Shown piece by piece: positions 61,959-64,000 of a stretch of 64,000 bases of DNA. The DNA is from BJGV01 sp965205785 (GTDB lineage Bacteria; Pseudomonadota; Gammaproteobacteria; Burkholderiales; Nitrosomonadaceae), in assembly GCA_965205785.1 (NCBI GenBank), contig OZ242188.1, forward strand, positions 868,001-932,000, given 5' to 3'. Below the pieces are notes generated by a model. It was not told where the DNA came from and did no database searches. It was given only the letters and a program-made list of their open reading frames with translations. Position 1 is the stretch's first letter; the number at the start of each line of letters is the position of its first letter. The position numbers were made by a program, and so were the translations under genes.

Positions 61959-62429
61959 ATGAATATCAATGCTACCCTACTCGGACAAACAATTATGTTT
62001 ATTTTGTTTGTCTGGTTCTGTATGAAATTTGTATGGCCACCTATTATGCAGGCACTGAGTGACCGCAAAAAACAAATTGCTGATGGTTTAGCGGCGGGAG
62101 AGCGCGGAAAGCATGAATTGGAGTTGGCCTCTAAAAGCGCTGCTGAGGATTTACGTGAAGCGAAGCAGAAAGCTGCTGAAATCATTGCTCAAGCAGAAAA
62201 ACGCTCATCTCAAGTTGTCGAGGAGGCAAAGGGTCTCGCCAAAGAAGAAGGAGATCGTATCGTTGCCAGTGCGAAAGCAGAAGTTGAGCAAGAAGTCTTT
62301 CGTGCCAAGGAAATGTTGCGTCAGCATGTTGCTGATTTGGCTGTAGCCGGTGCAGCAAAAATTCTGGATCGGGAAGTGGATGCTAAAGCTCACGCTGATT
62401 TACTTAAAACTATTAAGGCAGAGCTATAA
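61959..62429 (+). CDS. atpF: ATP synthase F0 subunit b
   Basis: 156 residues: N-terminal membrane helix (TLLGQTIMFILFVWFCMKFVWPPIM) followed by a long charged helix rich in Ala/Glu/Lys forming the stator dimer. Three bases separate its stop from the atpH start. Confidence 0.96.
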   Translation: MNINATLLGQTIMFILFVWFCMKFVWPPIMQALSDRKKQIADGLAAGERGKHELELASKSAAEDLREAKQKAAEIIAQAEKRSSQVVEEAKGLAKEEGDRIVASAKAEVEQEVFRAKEMLRQHVADLAVAGAAKILDREVDAKAHADLLKTIKAEL

Positions 62430-62432
62430 GTA

Positions 62433-62969
62433 ATGGCTGAAGCACTAACTATCGCACGTCCTTATGCAGAAGCAGCATTTAGGCTGGCTAAGGCAGGTAA
62501 TAAACTATCTGCTTGGTCTGACATGCTGAAATTAGCTGCATTTGTGGCAGATGACAAACATATTCGTGCTCTTCTTGGTAATCCGTCGGTATCTGCAAAG
62601 CGTTTGGGCGAATTACTTCTTGATATATGTGGTAAAAAACTCAGTAAAGAGGGTCGTACTTTTATATTATTGCTGGTTGAAAGTAAACGGGTTGAAGTGC
62701 TGCCCGAAGTGAGTGAATTGTTTGAGCAGTTGAAGACACAACAAGAGGGAGTGCTGGAAGCAAAAGTTGCTTCCGCGTTTGCCATGACTGATGAACAACT
62801 TAAGGACTTAGTAACAGGCCTCGAATCTAAGTTTAAGTGCAAAATAGAGGCCAAGGTAGATGTAAATTCAGAATTAATAGGTGGGGTAAAGGTTGAAATT
62901 GGCGACGAAGTGTTTGATGCTTCTGTACGCGGAAAACTGGAAGCCATGTCTGTTGCGCTTAAAAGCTAG
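62433..62969 (+). CDS. atpH: ATP synthase F1 subunit delta
   Basis: 178 residues starting ALTIARPYAEAAFRLAK, with the C-terminal LIGGVKVEIGDEVFDASVRGKLEAMS motif of the OSCP/delta family. Close to atpF and atpA. Confidence 0.96.
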   Translation: MAEALTIARPYAEAAFRLAKAGNKLSAWSDMLKLAAFVADDKHIRALLGNPSVSAKRLGELLLDICGKKLSKEGRTFILLLVESKRVEVLPEVSELFEQLKTQQEGVLEAKVASAFAMTDEQLKDLVTGLESKFKCKIEAKVDVNSELIGGVKVEIGDEVFDASVRGKLEAMSVALKS

Positions 62970-62982
62970 GAGTTATAAGAAA

Positions 62983-64000
62983 TGCAGTTAAATCCATCTG
63001 AAATTAGCGAACTGATTAAAAACAAAATAGAAGGGCTTGATGCCACTTCGGAAGTCAAGACTCAGGGTACCGTTGTCTCGGTTACCGATGGTATTGTGCG
63101 TGTTCACGGACTGTCTGATGTGATGCAAGGTGAGATGCTAGAGTTTCCTGGTAACACTTTTGGACTTGCGCTCAATCTTGAACGTGATTCTGTGGGTGCA
63201 GTGATTTTGGGTGAATATGAGCACATTACTGAAGGTGACACTGTCAAATGTACCGGTCGTATTTTGGAGGTGCCGGTAGGCGAAGAGCTAATGGGTCGGG
63301 TTGTTAACTCTCTGGGACAGCCTATAGACGGCAAAGGCCCGATCACTGCAAAGGGCTCAGAGCCAATTGAGAAAATCGCACCAGGGGTGATCTGGCGTCA
63401 GTCTGTGGATCAGCCTGTGCAGACTGGGTTGAAATCCATTGATGCAATGGTTCCCGTAGGACGTGGGCAGCGTGAATTGATTATTGGCGATCGCCAAACT
63501 GGCAAGACAGCCGTTGCGATTGACGCAATCATTAATCAGAAGGGTCAAAATATGACCTGCATCTACGTAGCGGTAGGACAAAAGGCCGCGTCTATCGCAA
63601 ACGTAGTACGTAAGTTGGAAGAACACGGAGCTATGGAGTACACCATTGTAGTTGCTGCAACTGCATCCGAATCAGCAGCAATGCAATTTATAGCACCATA
63701 TTCTGGTTGTACAATGGGCGAATATTTCCGTGATAGCGGTAGAGATGCTCTTATTATTTATGATGATTTAACTAAGCAAGCTTGGGCGTACCGGCAGATT
63801 TCATTATTGCTTCGTCGGCCACCTGGCCGTGAGGCTTATCCTGGTGACGTGTTCTATCTACATTCACGTTTGTTGGAACGTGCTGCTCGGGTCAGTGCGG
63901 CATATGTCGAAAAAGCTACTGATGGCAAGGTTAAAGGTAAGACTGGTTCGCTAACTGCGATGCCAGTAATTGAGACTCAAGCAGGTGACGTTACTGCTTT
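62983..64000 (+). CDS. atpA: ATP synthase F1 subunit alpha (5' part, cut by window end)
   Basis: Starts MQLNPSEISELIKNKIEG; P-loop GDRQTGKT near residue 170, then IYVAVGQKAASIANVV and the region leading to the catalytic interface (DDLTKQAWAYRQISLLLRRPPGREAYPGDVFYLHSRLLERAARVS). TAGGAGTTATAAGAA precedes the ATG. The first 339 codons are in the window and no defect is seen. Confidence 0.97.

Overview
The window reads as a chromosomal segment of an ammonia-oxidising betaproteobacterium of the Nitrosomonas type. A complete ammonia monooxygenase cluster, amoC-amoA-amoB followed by amoE (orf4), amoD (orf5), copC and copD, lies at 6.3-13.4 kb, and its AmoA and AmoC have the form seen in Nitrosomonas. 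The housekeeping genes and their order are betaproteobacterial. The DNA is AT-rich (around 40 percent G+C by eye). The amo genes look richer in G+C than their surroundings. Species cannot be fixed from this window.

Layout. 0-6 kb: origin-proximal block mnmE (3' part), two perfect parS sites, a DUF454 membrane protein, mnmG, rsmG, parA, parB. 6.2-14 kb: the amo/cop cluster, ending in a histidine-rich secreted protein. 14-25 kb: accessory genes, mostly on the minus strand: a UMF1-type MFS transporter, small hypotheticals, a VOC protein, a TetR-controlled operon whose alpha/beta hydrolase carries an in-frame stop, a MerT-like/HxlR pair, a Crp/Fnr regulator, a second TetR and a tandem universal stress protein. 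25-38.7 kb: AT-rich accessory DNA with a lone flippase, an NHL/PKD secreted protein, an MscS-like protein, a pirin/isochorismatase/LysR module and a tyrosine integrase beside tRNA-Thr(CGT). Eight copies of a 32-bp palindromic repeat are confined to this part. 39-60 kb: core genes aroQ-accBC-prmA, mlaFEDCB, an ABC exporter, bolA, hsp20, rpoH-ftsX-ftsE-ftsY, two M16 peptidases, rsmD-coaD, a ferredoxin, yggS, pilT-pilU. 60.4-64 kb: atpI-B-E-F-H-A, with atpA cut by the window end.

How it fits together. In many betaproteobacteria rsmG-parA-parB is followed closely by atpI. Here about 54 kb, including the energy-generating amo cluster, lies between them, so ammonia oxidation, ATP synthase and the segregation centre sit together near the presumed origin. 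AmoCAB oxidises ammonia in the membrane, with AmoD/AmoE/CopC/CopD and the His-rich protein as likely copper partners. Stress control is also visible: a perfect CIRCE element precedes rpoH and a sigma-32 type promoter precedes hsp20. The accessory zone ends at an intact integrase next to a tRNA, which suggests integrated DNA, but I could not find the second attachment site.
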